Numbered from the stretch's first letter, positions 26,001 through 34,747 are shown. The stretch: DNA of 64,000 bases from CAVVIO01 sp963748095 (GCA_963748095.1 CAVVIO010000016.1:186001-250000), one strand, 5' to 3'. Numbers and translations are program-made. Notes: generated by a model not told the origin, from the letters alone.

Positions 26001-26037
26001 AAACTATTCTTTATAATAAGTTTACAAAATTACTTAA

Positions 26038-26154
26038 TTAACCCTGCCGTTGCTTGAACTTGGGGTTCTTTTTGTTAATTACATACAAGCGTCCTTTTCT
26101 TCGTACGATCTTACAATCGGCAGTACGCTTTTTTACAGATGCTCTTACTTTCAT
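26038..26154 (-). CDS. rpmJ: 50S ribosomal protein L36, zinc-free form
   Basis: A 38-residue gene found by hand reading: ATG at 26154, stop TAA at 26040-26038. It begins MKVRASVKKRTADCKIVRRK and ends KFKQRQG, the invariant L36 frame. Of the classical Cys3-His zinc ligands only Cys14 remains; the other positions are Thr11, Asn/Lys and Lys, so it cannot bind zinc in the usual way. It lies between infA and rpsM (15- and 37-base spacers), its standard place. Confidence 0.96.
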   Translation of the reverse strand: MKVRASVKKRTADCKIVRRKGRLYVINKKNPKFKQRQG

Positions 26155-26169
26155 GATATTATAATTTCT

Positions 26170-26388
26170 TTATTTATATCTAAACGTTATTCTTCCTTTT
26201 GTCAGATCATAGGGTGACATTTCAACTTTTACCCTGTCACCAGGTAATATTTTAATATAATGCATTCTCATTTTGCCTGAAATATGAGCTGTAATAATAA
26301 GCCCGTTTTCCAGTTCCACACGGAACATTGCATTCGACAATGCTTCTTTAATAATGCCATCCTGTTCTATTGAAGGTTGTTTGGCCAT
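26170..26388 (-). CDS. infA: Translation initiation factor IF-1
   Basis: 72 residues, full length. One S1/OB-fold domain: GIIKEALSNAMFRVELENG, ITAHISGKMRMHYIKILPGD and VKVEMSPYDLTKGRITFRYK, all hallmarks of IF-1. It binds the ribosomal A site during initiation. The gene lies between map and rpmJ, with a 39-base spacer on the map side. Confidence 0.98.
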   Translation of the reverse strand: MAKQPSIEQDGIIKEALSNAMFRVELENGLIITAHISGKMRMHYIKILPGDRVKVEMSPYDLTKGRITFRYK

Positions 26389-26427
26389 ATTGAAATTTAT
26401 ATTTCTTAACTATTATATGTTTAATTT

Positions 26428-27198
26428 TTAATTCAATACTTCTTCAATATATTTAAAAGTAGACAAAACATCAGCCGCCCCTTTATCGATAGCGACAGCA
26501 AGTTCAAAATGTGCCGAATGTTTACTGTCTGCAGTCCTAATTGTCCAGCCATCCTGTGCCTGTACAATTTCTTTTCGTCCAAGATTGATCATCGGTTCGA
26601 TGCAAATCACCATTCCTTTCAAAAGTTTGGCGCCTCTTCCCCGCATCCCATAATTTGGAACCTCCGGGGATTCATGAAGGTTTTTTCCCAACCCGTGACC
26701 AACCATTTCCCTTACTACTGAAAAACCCGCTGCTTCACAATACGATTGAATGGCATATCCGATATCACCAATTCGCTTCCCTTCCTGTGCCATTTCAATC
26801 CCTTTAAACAAAGATTCTTTCGTAACCTTAAGTAAGGTGGCAAGCTTATCATCAATTTCTCCAATAGCAAATGTATAAGCTGAGTCGCCATAAAATCCAT
26901 TAAGTTTTACCCCGCAATCCACAGAAATAATATCTCCTTCTATGAGTTTATATTCCGAGGGTATGCCGTGTACTACTTCATTATTAACAGAAGTGCATAA
27001 TGTTTTTGGATATCCGTTGTAATTCAGAAAACCAGGTATCGCCCCGTTATCACGAATATATTCCTCTGCGCGTTTGTTGAGCACATTTGTAGAAACACCG
27101 GGACGGATTAATTTTGCAACTTCAGCTAATGTTTTCGACACAAGCAAGTTACTTGCTCTTAATAATTCAATCTCCTCTTTTGTTTTTCTAATTATCAT
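26428..27198 (-). CDS. map: Type I methionine aminopeptidase
   Basis: 256 residues from ATG 27198 (a TTG three bases upstream is less likely). It removes the initiator methionine from new proteins. The five metal ligands of the pita-bread fold are in place: Asp in DCGVKLNGF, Asp in YGDSAYTF, His in MVGHGLGKNLHESP, Glu in ICIEPMI and Glu in HFELAVAI. There is no N-terminal zinc finger, as in bacterial type Ia. The secY-map-infA order is standard for Bacteroidota, without an adk gene in between. Confidence 0.97.
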   Translation of the reverse strand: MIIRKTKEEIELLRASNLLVSKTLAEVAKLIRPGVSTNVLNKRAEEYIRDNGAIPGFLNYNGYPKTLCTSVNNEVVHGIPSEYKLIEGDIISVDCGVKLNGFYGDSAYTFAIGEIDDKLATLLKVTKESLFKGIEMAQEGKRIGDIGYAIQSYCEAAGFSVVREMVGHGLGKNLHESPEVPNYGMRGRGAKLLKGMVICIEPMINLGRKEIVQAQDGWTIRTADSKHSAHFELAVAIDKGAADVLSTFKYIEEVLN

Positions 27199-27218
27199 CA
27201 AAGAACGTTAATCTATAT

Positions 27219-28544
27219 CTAAATGGCAGAAGCACCACCTGCTTTGCCCTTGATCCTGCCTGTTTTCATCAGACCGTCATATCTTCTCATCAACAAATGA
27301 CTTTCTATTTGCTGGAGAGTATCCAGAAGCACACCTACCAGAATCAGCAATGATGTTCCTCCGTAAAATTGTGCAAACCCCCTGGTAATACCAGCCATCT
27401 GGGCAAATGCCGGTAAAATGGCTACAAAGGCAAGAAATATGGATCCGGGCAATGTAATTCTCGACATAACTGTATCAAGAAATTCCACCGTCCTTTTTCC
27501 GGGTTTAACCCCGGGAATAAATCCGCCGTTCTTTTTCATATCCTCCGCCATTTGCGTGGGGTTAATTGTTATAGCTGTATAGAAATAAGTAAATACAATT
27601 ATCATTATGGCAAATGTGAAGTTGTACCAGAATCCTGTCATATTAGAAAAAACTGCAACAAATCCTGATACAGATTCACTTCCAAATTTGGCAAATGATA
27701 AAGGCAAAAACATGATTGCCTGGGCAAAGATGATAGGCATTACACCTGCTGCATTCACTTTTAATGGAATATATTGCCGAACACCTCCGTATTGTTTGTT
27801 TCCTACTATCCGTTTGGCATATTGTACCGGTATCTTTCGTGTTCCCTGAACAAGTAAAATGCTGATTACAAATACAATAAACAGGAAAATTATTTCAACC
27901 AGAAAAGCTACAAGACCGCCTCCCTGACGTTCCAGCCGTGCTGTCCATTCACCGAAAAGGTTAAGAGGGAACCGGGCAATAATCCCGATCATAATAATAA
28001 GTGATATACCGTTTCCTATACCTTTATCGGTAATACGCTCTCCCATCCACATCACGAACAAAGTTCCTGTTGTAAGTATTAGCACTGACGACAGTGTGAA
28101 AAAGGTACCGTGTATAATCCGGGCTTCAACAGGTATCTGGGTAAGATATCCGGGAGCCTGAACGAAAAGTATTAGTACAGTAATATAACGTGTAATCTGG
28201 TTTATTTTTCGCTGACCGCTTTCGCCTTCTTTCTGCAAACGCTGGAAATATGGAACTGCAATTCCCAATAATTGAACAACGATAGATGCCGAAATATAAG
28301 GCATAATACCCAGTGCGAAGATTGATGCCCTGGCAAAGGCCCCACCTGAGAACATGTTTAAGAGTCCCAATACACCTTCGGTACCACGTCTCTGTAACTC
28401 CTGCAATTGGTTGGGATCCACACTTGGTAATACTACCATGGAGCCAAGACGGTAAATTAACAGAATACCAAATGTATAGAGTATTCTGGCCCTAAGGTCT
28501 TCAATCTTAAAGATATTTTTTATCGTTTCAATAAAGGCTTTCAT
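27219..28544 (-). CDS. secY: Protein translocase subunit SecY
   Basis: 441 residues, ten transmembrane helices. This is the channel of the general secretion pathway in the inner membrane. Recognisable pieces are the N-terminal RILYTFGILLIYRLGS, the plug and first helix region with ASIVVQLLGIAVPYFQRLQKEGE, and the cytosolic loops RKIPVQYAKRIVG and KKNGGFIPGVKPGKRT that dock SecA and the ribosome. It is four bases after rplO, so probably translationally coupled. All exported proteins in this window would pass through it before type IX secretion. Confidence 0.98.
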   Translation of the reverse strand: MKAFIETIKNIFKIEDLRARILYTFGILLIYRLGSMVVLPSVDPNQLQELQRRGTEGVLGLLNMFSGGAFARASIFALGIMPYISASIVVQLLGIAVPYFQRLQKEGESGQRKINQITRYITVLILFVQAPGYLTQIPVEARIIHGTFFTLSSVLILTTGTLFVMWMGERITDKGIGNGISLIIMIGIIARFPLNLFGEWTARLERQGGGLVAFLVEIIFLFIVFVISILLVQGTRKIPVQYAKRIVGNKQYGGVRQYIPLKVNAAGVMPIIFAQAIMFLPLSFAKFGSESVSGFVAVFSNMTGFWYNFTFAIMIIVFTYFYTAITINPTQMAEDMKKNGGFIPGVKPGKRTVEFLDTVMSRITLPGSIFLAFVAILPAFAQMAGITRGFAQFYGGTSLLILVGVLLDTLQQIESHLLMRRYDGLMKTGRIKGKAGGASAI

Positions 28545-28548
28545 TCAA

Positions 28549-28995
28549 CTAAATTTTTTCTGCGGTTCCTTCTAAAGCTTCAATAGCTTGTACCGCGGTT
28601 TTTGAAAAAGCATGTGCTTTCACATCAAGTTTTGATGTAAGCTTACCGTTACCTAAAATTTTCACTAAATCGTTTTTCCCTATCAATCCTGCTTTACTTA
28701 GGGTCTCCACATCAATAGTAGTTAATTTTTTCTTATCGGCCAGTTCCTGAAGGGTATCAATATTGATGGCTTTATATTCTTTTCGGTTGATATTTTTAAA
28801 ACCAAATTTTGGAACTCTTCGCTGAAGTGGCATTTGTCCACCTTCGAAACCGATTTTCTTTTTATATCCCGATCTCGATTTGGCTCCCTTATGGCCTCTT
28901 GTAGAAGTACCACCTCTTCCGGATCCTTGCCCTCTGCCAATCCTTTTTTCGCTTTTTACAGAACCATTAGCTGGTTTTAAATTACTTAAATCCAT
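28549..28995 (-). CDS. rplO: 50S ribosomal protein L15
   Basis: 148 residues. The Gly/Arg/Lys-rich N-terminus (KRIGRGQGSGRGGTSTRGHK, FEGGQMPLQRRVPKFGF) that threads into 23S rRNA is characteristic, and the globular C-terminus ends with AVQAIEALEGTAEKI. Spacers are 15 bases from rpmD and 4 bases to secY, the standard spc order. Confidence 0.98.
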   Translation of the reverse strand: MDLSNLKPANGSVKSEKRIGRGQGSGRGGTSTRGHKGAKSRSGYKKKIGFEGGQMPLQRRVPKFGFKNINRKEYKAINIDTLQELADKKKLTTIDVETLSKAGLIGKNDLVKILGNGKLTSKLDVKAHAFSKTAVQAIEALEGTAEKI

Positions 28996-29010
28996 GTTAA
29001 TTACAATTTA

Positions 29011-29190
29011 TTATAATTCCTGAACACTTACTAAATGTCTTACTTTATTTACCATCCCTTTAATCTGGGGGGTTGCTTCAACTTCCACGTAATGGTTCAA
29101 TTTTTTGATACCCAACGCTTCGAGTGTTCGCTTCTGACGTTGCGAACTTCCGATTTTACTTTTAATCTGTGTGACTTTTATTTTTGCCAT
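29011..29190 (-). CDS. rpmD: 50S ribosomal protein L30
   Basis: I choose ATG 29190, giving 59 residues (MAKIKVTQIKSKIGSSQRQK ... LVSVQEL), the usual L30 length; an upstream ATG in frame at 29217 would overlap the end of rpsE and adds nine unconserved residues. The protein is a small alpha/beta domain on the large subunit. It follows rpsE by 19 bases. Confidence 0.96.
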   Translation of the reverse strand: MAKIKVTQIKSKIGSSQRQKRTLEALGIKKLNHYVEVEATPQIKGMVNKVRHLVSVQEL

Positions 29191-29209
29191 TGGTATATAT
29201 TTTCCTAGA

Positions 29210-29725
29210 TTATCCATTGAATACTTTTTCCATGGCCACTCCGCGTTGCTGAGAAATCATTAAAGCATCCCTCAATTCAAGCAGCGCTTTAAAAGTTGCT
29301 TTAACCAGGTTGTGCGGATTGGAGGACCCTTTTGATTTAGCCAATACATCTTTTATACCCACACTTTCCAGCACTGCACGCATGGCACCTCCGGCTTTAA
29401 CACCAGTACCACCGGATGCAGGTTTGAGAAATACACTGGCTCCACCGAATTTCGCATATTGTTCATGGGGAATTGTTCCGTTAATTAACGGTACCTTTAT
29501 CAGGCTTTTTTTAGCGTCTTCTACCCCTTTAGCTATAGCAGTGGTGACCTCGTTGGCTTTTCCCAGACCGTATCCCACGATTCCGTCTTCATTTCCAACC
29601 ACAACAATTGCCGAGAAACTAAAAGTACGTCCTCCCTTGGTAACTTTGGTAACACGTTGGATACTTACCAAGCGGTCCTTTAACTCTAAATCGGTCGTTT
29701 TAACTTTTCTGATACTTGTAGACAT
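29210..29725 (-). CDS. rpsE: 30S ribosomal protein S5
   Basis: 171 residues. The double-stranded-RNA-binding N-terminal domain contains KGGRTFSFSAIVVVGNEDG and the C-terminal domain has GGTGVKAGGAMRAVLESVG and GSSNPHNLVKAT. S5 takes part in decoding accuracy and mRNA unwinding at the entry site. It lies six bases after rplR. Confidence 0.98.
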   Translation of the reverse strand: MSTSIRKVKTTDLELKDRLVSIQRVTKVTKGGRTFSFSAIVVVGNEDGIVGYGLGKANEVTTAIAKGVEDAKKSLIKVPLINGTIPHEQYAKFGGASVFLKPASGGTGVKAGGAMRAVLESVGIKDVLAKSKGSSNPHNLVKATFKALLELRDALMISQQRGVAMEKVFNG

Positions 29726-29731
29726 AATTTT

Positions 29732-30085
29732 TTAAAGTTTTAATCCTCCTTCTCTGGCAGCGTCAGCCAAAGCTTTTACTCGTCCATGATAAAGATACCC
29801 GTTCCGGTCGAATATGGCTTTCGAAATTCCTGCAGCCTTTGATTTTTCAGCGGCAAGTTTCCCAACAAGCTTGGCCTGATCTATTTTATTTTTACTTTCA
29901 GCAACTTCCTTTTCCAGTGAAGATACTGACAACAGGGTCTTTCCTTCTATATCGTCAATAAACTGAAGATAAATCTGTTTATTACTTCTGAAAACCGTTA
30001 ATCTGGGTCTTTCAGCAGTACCAAAGATTTTTTTCCTGATCCTGTATTTTATGCGTATTCTTCTTGCTCCTTTTGTTAAAGCCAT
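29732..30085 (-). CDS. rplR: 50S ribosomal protein L18
   Basis: 117 residues, normal length. It binds 5S rRNA together with L5. Conserved parts are RPRLTVFRSNKQIYLQFIDD, the AKLVGKLAAEKSKAAGI helix and the ending FDRNGYLYHGRVKALADAAR. Spacers of 24 and 6 bases tie it to rplF and rpsE. Confidence 0.98.
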   Translation of the reverse strand: MALTKGARRIRIKYRIRKKIFGTAERPRLTVFRSNKQIYLQFIDDIEGKTLLSVSSLEKEVAESKNKIDQAKLVGKLAAEKSKAAGISKAIFDRNGYLYHGRVKALADAAREGGLKL

Positions 30086-30109
30086 GACTTTACAAATTTA
30101 TTGTATTAA

Positions 30110-30664
30110 TTATACACTAGCCGATTTACCTGCTTTCTTACGTATCTGCTCACCCACAAACCTGATACCTTTTCCTTTATAGGGTTCGGGTTTTCTCAGG
30201 GACCTGATCTTTGCTGCCACCTGACCGATCAATTGTTTATCCATACTTGTAAGGGTAATAACCGGATTACTTCTTCTTTCGGTTTTAGTCTCAACATGAA
30301 CCTCATTAGGCAATTTTATATGAATATCATGAGAATATCCCAGGCTGAGTTCCAGTATCTGACCTTTTGCTTCTGCCTTATATCCAACTCCCACAAGCTC
30401 CTGTTGAATGGTATATCCTTCCGATACACCTTTTACCATATTATATATCAGTGCACGATAAAGCCCATGCATCGATTTGTGCCTGATCTCCTCGGAAGGC
30501 CTGTTAAGAATCACCTGGTTTTCGATGACCTCTATCTTAATTTCAGGATTAACAGTTTGAGTGAGTTCTCCTTTGGATCCCTTAACGGTAACCACATTTT
30601 CAGAACTAACATCTATTGTTACGCCGTTTGGCAGATCAATTGGTAATTTTCCTATTCTTGACAT
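30110..30664 (-). CDS. rplF: 50S ribosomal protein L6
   Basis: 184 residues, two repeated alpha/beta domains. MSRIGKLPIDLPNGV opens it and the signature PEPYKGKGIRFVGEQIRKKAGK closes it. L6 sits near the sarcin-ricin loop and the GTPase centre where EF-G docks. It is 15 bases after rpsH. Confidence 0.98.
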   Translation of the reverse strand: MSRIGKLPIDLPNGVTIDVSSENVVTVKGSKGELTQTVNPEIKIEVIENQVILNRPSEEIRHKSMHGLYRALIYNMVKGVSEGYTIQQELVGVGYKAEAKGQILELSLGYSHDIHIKLPNEVHVETKTERRSNPVITLTSMDKQLIGQVAAKIRSLRKPEPYKGKGIRFVGEQIRKKAGKSASV

Positions 30665-30679
30665 TATTATTCCTCCGGT

Positions 30680-31075
30680 TTAATATACATAACATAAAAC
30701 CTCACCACCGATATTAATTTTCCGGGCCTCTTTATCTGTCATTACTCCTTTTGAAGTAGATAAGATGGCAATTCCCAATCCATTCAGTACTCTGGGAATT
30801 TGTTCCGAATCAGTATATTTTCTTAATCCTGGACGGCTCACCCTTTTGAGTGTTTTTATAGCCGGTAGTTTAGTCTCGGCATTATATTTCAATGCAATCT
30901 TAATGGTTCCCTGGTAGCCTTTCGGTTCAAATTTATAATTCAGAATATATCCTTTCTCGAAAAGGATTTTTGTGATATCCTTTTTCAAATTTGATGCAGG
31001 AATTTCAACCACCTTATGGTGAGCCATTATGGCATTTCTGATCTGCGTCAAATAATCTGCTATTGGATCTGTCAT
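30680..31075 (-). CDS. rpsH: 30S ribosomal protein S8
   Basis: 131 residues. MTDPIADYLTQIRNA at the start and the C-terminal GLGIAILSTSKGVMTDKEAR with GGEVLCYVY are hallmarks. S8 binds 16S rRNA early in assembly, and in E. coli represses the spc operon by binding its mRNA; whether that holds here cannot be seen. It is 30 bases after rpsN. Confidence 0.98.
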   Translation of the reverse strand: MTDPIADYLTQIRNAIMAHHKVVEIPASNLKKDITKILFEKGYILNYKFEPKGYQGTIKIALKYNAETKLPAIKTLKRVSRPGLRKYTDSEQIPRVLNGLGIAILSTSKGVMTDKEARKINIGGEVLCYVY

Positions 31076-31105
31076 TTTGTTTGTTATTTAAATCTCATTT
31101 TTATT

Positions 31106-31375
31106 CTACCAACTTGCTTTCTTTATTCCAGGAATCAAACCGCTGGAAGCCATTTCCCTGAAAGTAATCCTGCTTATGCCAAACTGTCTCATATACCCTT
31201 TAGGCCTGCCTGTAAGGTTACAACGGTTATGTAAGCGATTAGGATTAGAATTTCTGGGTAATCTGCTTAATCCCACATAATCACCTTCAGCTTTCAGTCT
31301 CGCTCTTTTTTCAGCGTAACGTTCAACCATTTTCAGGCGCTTTACTTCGCGGGCTTTCATTGATTCTTTAGCCAT
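31106..31375 (-). CDS. rpsN: 30S ribosomal protein S14, zinc-free long form
   Basis: 89 residues, the longer zinc-independent type. The core NRCNLTGRPKGYMRQFGISR is conserved, while the CxxC pairs of the short zinc-binding form are absent (only one Cys remains). S14 sits in the 30S head near S3 and S10. It starts one base after the rplE stop, so the two are likely translationally coupled. Confidence 0.97.
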   Translation of the reverse strand: MAKESMKAREVKRLKMVERYAEKRARLKAEGDYVGLSRLPRNSNPNRLHNRCNLTGRPKGYMRQFGISRITFREMASSGLIPGIKKASW

Positions 31376-31376
31376 A

Positions 31377-31934
31377 CTAATTTCTTTTTAAATTACTAAA
31401 AGGTATTCCAAATTCCCGTAAGAGTGCATAAGCCTCTTCGTCGCTCTTGGCAGAAGTAACAAAAGTCATCTCCAGCCCCAAAATCTTATTGATTTTGTCA
31501 ATATCAATCTCCGGGAATATGATCTGTTCGGTAATTCCCAGTGTATAATTTCCTCTACCATCGAGTTTACTGCTGACACCCCTGAAATCTCTTATTCGGG
31601 GCAATGCAACGTTTATGAGCCTTTCGAGAAATTCGAACATTTTATCACGACGCAGGGTTACTTTTACCCCGATGGGCATTTTCCTTCTCAGTTTAAAATT
31701 AGAGATATCTTTCTTGGAAAGTGTTTGTATAGCTTTCTGTCCTGCAATTATTGACAATTCTTCTTGTGCAATATCTACCAGTTTCTTATCAGCTACTGCC
31801 TGACCGACACCCTGATTAAGAATAATCTTCTCTAATTTAGGAACCTGCATGATCGATTTGTATTTAAACTCTTTTGTCAATGCAGGGATGATTTCCTCCT
31901 TGTATTTCTTTTTAAGATTAGGTTGGTAATCCAT
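31377..31934 (-). CDS. rplE: 50S ribosomal protein L5
   Basis: 185 residues from ATG 31934, which overlaps the rplX stop in TGATG; a GTG at 31937 is also in frame but less likely. L5 binds 5S rRNA and bridges to S13 at the subunit interface. Conserved stretches include IILNQGVGQA, GVKVTLRRDKMFEFLERL and YTLGITEQIIFPEID. The one-base overlap with rplX points to translational coupling. Confidence 0.97.
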   Translation of the reverse strand: MDYQPNLKKKYKEEIIPALTKEFKYKSIMQVPKLEKIILNQGVGQAVADKKLVDIAQEELSIIAGQKAIQTLSKKDISNFKLRRKMPIGVKVTLRRDKMFEFLERLINVALPRIRDFRGVSSKLDGRGNYTLGITEQIIFPEIDIDKINKILGLEMTFVTSAKSDEEAYALLREFGIPFSNLKRN

Positions 31935-32257
31935 CACTTAATTTCCTCCCCTGATTTTTTTGAATATCTTACTAATTTACCTTTGTTATCAAGATGTCTT
32001 CCAATACGTGCAGGTTTTCCAGAAGAAGGATCAACCAGCATCAGATTAGAGATGTGGACAGGAGCCTCTTTTTTAATAATACCCCCCTGTGGATATTGTG
32101 AATTGGGTTTGGTATGTTTCGATACCATGTTGATCCCTTCCACCACAGCTTTGTCCTTTCTTCTGTCTACTTCGAGCACTCTGCCTTGTTGCCCTTTATA
32201 ATCACCGGCAACTACGTAAACATTATCGCCTTTTTTAATATGTATTTTCTTTTGCAT
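31934..32257 (-). CDS. rplX: 50S ribosomal protein L24
   Basis: 107 residues with an N-terminal KOW motif (HIKKGDNVYVVAGDYKGQQG) followed by GINMVSKHTKPNSQYPQGGI. It is one of the two initiators of large-subunit assembly and lies at the tunnel exit. Its stop overlaps the L5 start by one base; it follows rplN by 18 bases. Confidence 0.98.
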   Translation of the reverse strand: MQKKIHIKKGDNVYVVAGDYKGQQGRVLEVDRRKDKAVVEGINMVSKHTKPNSQYPQGGIIKKEAPVHISNLMLVDPSSGKPARIGRHLDNKGKLVRYSKKSGEEIK

Positions 32258-32275
32258 CTACCCGTTATTTTATTA

Positions 32276-32641
32276 TTATAATACTTCCGGTGCCAGAGAA
32301 ATAATTTTCATGTATTTATCACGAAGTTCTCTTGCTACTGGTCCGAAAATACGTGTGCCCCGTATTTCCTCAGTGTTTGTCAGCAGTACTACTGCGTTGT
32401 CGTCAAAGCGAATATACGAACCATCGGCTCTGCGAATCTCTTTTTTGGTACGTACTACTACAGCTTTACTTACAGTGCCTTTTTTTACTTCTCCGGAGGG
32501 AATTGCACTTTTAACGGTGACAACAATTTTATCACCAACAGTAGCATATCTTTTTCCCGTTCCTCCGAGAACCCTGATACACAGCACCACCTTAGCACCA
32601 CTATTATCGGCAACGGATAATCTACTTTCTTGTTGTATCAT
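32276..32641 (-). CDS. rplN: 50S ribosomal protein L14
   Basis: 121 residues, very conserved: MIQQESRLSVADNSGAKVV, the RADGSYIRFDDNAVVLL strand and GTRIFGPVARELRDK. L14 contacts 16S rRNA in bridge B5 and is the binding site of the silencing factor RsfS, whose gene is also in this window (55516). It lies two bases after rpsQ. Confidence 0.98.
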   Translation of the reverse strand: MIQQESRLSVADNSGAKVVLCIRVLGGTGKRYATVGDKIVVTVKSAIPSGEVKKGTVSKAVVVRTKKEIRRADGSYIRFDDNAVVLLTNTEEIRGTRIFGPVARELRDKYMKIISLAPEVL

Positions 32642-32643
32642 GA

Positions 32644-32913
32644 CTATTTAGCTCTTTCGATAATTTCTATTAATCTCCAATTCTTGTTTTTGCTCAATGG
32701 TCTGGTTTCCATAATCCGAACCATATCACCAATATTACAATCGTTTGACTCATCATGAGCCATGAACTTGTTGGTTTTGTTTACAAACTTACCATATATG
32801 GGGTGTTTTACTTTCCTCTTCACGGCCACCAAAATCGACTTGTCCATTTTGTTGCTTACAACAACCCCGACACGTTCTTTTCTAAGGTTTCGCTTTTCCA
32901 TTACTCTATCCAT
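32644..32913 (-). CDS. rpsQ: 30S ribosomal protein S17
   Basis: 89 residues from ATG 32913, which overlaps the rpmC stop as TAATG; the ATG four codons later (32901, MEKRNLRKERVGVVV) is the start most homologues would suggest. An OB-fold primary 16S rRNA binder with SNKMDKSILVAVKRKVKHP and CNIGDMVRIMETRPLSKNK. Confidence 0.97.
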   Translation of the reverse strand: MDRVMEKRNLRKERVGVVVSNKMDKSILVAVKRKVKHPIYGKFVNKTNKFMAHDESNDCNIGDMVRIMETRPLSKNKNWRLIEIIERAK

Positions 32914-33119
32914 TAGCTTTGAGTATTTTCACTTAATAACTTTTCTTTTAGAATTGTTTTCAACCTGGCAATGGTTTTCCTGCTTTCTTTGATCTTCATG
33001 GGATTATCCAACGGTGAAATGGCATGGTTTAATTTCTGACGTGACAGGAAATTTACCTCGTTATCAATCCGTTCACGTATTTCAGTTATCGACAATTCTT
33101 TTACTTCTGAAGCTTTCAT
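32913..33119 (-). CDS. rpmC: 50S ribosomal protein L29
   Basis: 68 residues forming a helical hairpin (MKASEVKELSITEIRERI, KIKESRKTIARLKTILKEKL). It lies near the tunnel exit where chaperones and SRP dock. The stop overlaps the first possible rpsQ start by one base, and the gene is 12 bases after rplP. Confidence 0.98.
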   Translation of the reverse strand: MKASEVKELSITEIRERIDNEVNFLSRQKLNHAISPLDNPMKIKESRKTIARLKTILKEKLLSENTQS

Positions 33120-33131
33120 TTTTCTGAAAGA

Positions 33132-33554
33132 TTAAATTTCAACATAATCACGACGTACAACAAATTTTGTAGTAATCGGCAACTTTTGAGCTGCTAGTCT
33201 CAATGCCTCTTTTGCTATTTCATAAGGAACACCTTCGGCCTCGATAATAATCCTTCCCGGTGTAATCGGGGCAACAAATCCTTCGGGAGCGCCTTTACCC
33301 TTACCCATTCTCACTTCGGCAGGTTTTTTAGTGATCGGTTTATCCGGGAAAATTCTTATCCAGATTTGACCTTCACGTTTCATATATCTGGTTACTGCCT
33401 GACGTGCGGCTTCAATTTGCCTTCCGGTTATCCAGGCCTGTTCCAAAGCTTTGATCCCAAAAGATCCGAAAACCAGCTGATTCCCACGCTGAGCGTTTCC
33501 TTTCATCTTCCCTTTCTGGCTTCTTCTGAATTTTGTTTTCTTAGGTTGTAACAT
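33132..33554 (-). CDS. rplP: 50S ribosomal protein L16
   Basis: 140 residues. MLQPKKTKFRRSQKGKMKGN opens it, and the loop region KPAEVRMGKGKGAPEGFVA near the peptidyl-transferase centre is conserved, including the Arg that is hydroxylated in some bacteria. It is 15 bases after rpsC. Confidence 0.98.
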   Translation of the reverse strand: MLQPKKTKFRRSQKGKMKGNAQRGNQLVFGSFGIKALEQAWITGRQIEAARQAVTRYMKREGQIWIRIFPDKPITKKPAEVRMGKGKGAPEGFVAPITPGRIIIEAEGVPYEIAKEALRLAAQKLPITTKFVVRRDYVEI

Positions 33555-33569
33555 TTCTATTATTATTTC

Positions 33570-34268
33570 TTACTTTCTTTTCTTTTTAAAAGACTGTTTT
33601 GGTTTTGAACTCTTGATACCAATGTTGGGCGCAAGGTCTCTTTTTCCGTATATTTCCCCTTTACAAATCCATACCTTTATTCCAATCAATCCAACCTTTG
33701 TCAGGGCTTCTGCCAATGAGTAATCTATATCGGCACGTAAAGTATGCAATGGTGTTCTTCCTTCCTTGTACATTTCAGAACGGGCCATTTCAGCTCCACC
33801 CAGACGGCCTGAAACCATTACCTTGATACCCTCGGCTCCCATTCTCATTGTTGATGCAATAGACATCTTTATAGCACGACGGTACGAAATTTTTCCTTCT
33901 ACCTGGCGGGCAATGTTATTGGCTACTATAGTAGCATCAAGTTCGGGTCTTTTTACCTCAAAAATATTTATCTGGACTTCTTTATTGGTAATTTTTTTCA
34001 ATTCTTCCTTGAGCTTATCAACTTCCTGTCCTCCCTTTCCGATAATAATACCCGGACGGGCAGTATTAACAGTAACGGTAATGAGTTTTAATGTACGCTC
34101 AATGATAATCTTAGAAATGCTAGCCTTTGCTAACCTGGCATTCAAATACACACGTATTTTGTTGTCCTCGGTAAGTTTATCGGCATAATTTCGGCCTCCA
34201 TACCAGTTAGAATCCCATCCTTTAATGATCCCTAACCTATTTCCTATCGGATTAACTTTTTGTCCCAT
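33570..34268 (-). CDS. rpsC: 30S ribosomal protein S3
   Basis: 232 residues. The type II KH domain is visible at about 60-110 with ARPGIIIGKGGQEVDKLKEEL (GxxG loop), and the C-terminal domain contains GAEGIKVMVSGRLGGAEMAR and GEIYGKRDL. S3 forms part of the mRNA entry tunnel. It is nine bases after rplV, and the C-terminus is Lys-rich. Confidence 0.98.
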   Translation of the reverse strand: MGQKVNPIGNRLGIIKGWDSNWYGGRNYADKLTEDNKIRVYLNARLAKASISKIIIERTLKLITVTVNTARPGIIIGKGGQEVDKLKEELKKITNKEVQINIFEVKRPELDATIVANNIARQVEGKISYRRAIKMSIASTMRMGAEGIKVMVSGRLGGAEMARSEMYKEGRTPLHTLRADIDYSLAEALTKVGLIGIKVWICKGEIYGKRDLAPNIGIKSSKPKQSFKKKRK

Positions 34269-34277
34269 TAATAAATA

Positions 34278-34721
34278 TTAATTTGTTTTTGTCTCTTTTT
34301 CCATTACTTTTTCTTCAGCAGGTTGTTCCACCATGCTGTCTAATACAACCGTCACATGATTTGATCTTTTACGTATGCGAAAAGCACGTCCCTGCGGAGC
34401 AGGTCTGAGTCTTTTCAATTGACGACCACCGTCAACAAATATATTTTTTACATAAAGATTACTGTCTTCAATTTTGGAATCTTCGTTTTTAACCTGCCAG
34501 TTGGCGATGGCCGAAAGAACTAGTTTTTCCAGTCTTTTCGACGGTTCTTTTGTATTAAATTTCAGAATATCAAGAGCCTTGTTAACTTCAACTCCGCGAA
34601 TAAGATCAGCAACCAGCCGCATTTTACGGGGTGAAGTAGGGCAATTTTTCAGTACTGCTATGTACTGGCTCTTCTTTGCTTCTTTTATTTCTTCGGCTCT
34701 ATTTCTTTTTCTAGCACCCAT
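34278..34721 (-). CDS. rplV: 50S ribosomal protein L22
   Basis: 147 residues. The conserved body (LKNCPTSPRKMRLVADLIRG, and the extended loop DGGRQLKRLRPAPQGRAFRI that reaches into the exit tunnel, where macrolide-resistance changes occur) looks wild type. An N-terminal extension of about 20 residues and a short acidic C-terminal tail (MVEQPAEEKVMEKETKTN) make it a little longer than the E. coli form. It is 26 bases after rpsS. Confidence 0.97.
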   Translation of the reverse strand: MGARKRNRAEEIKEAKKSQYIAVLKNCPTSPRKMRLVADLIRGVEVNKALDILKFNTKEPSKRLEKLVLSAIANWQVKNEDSKIEDSNLYVKNIFVDGGRQLKRLRPAPQGRAFRIRKRSNHVTVVLDSMVEQPAEEKVMEKETKTN

Positions 34722-34747
34722 TTTAAATCAAGTATTTCTTTATTGAA

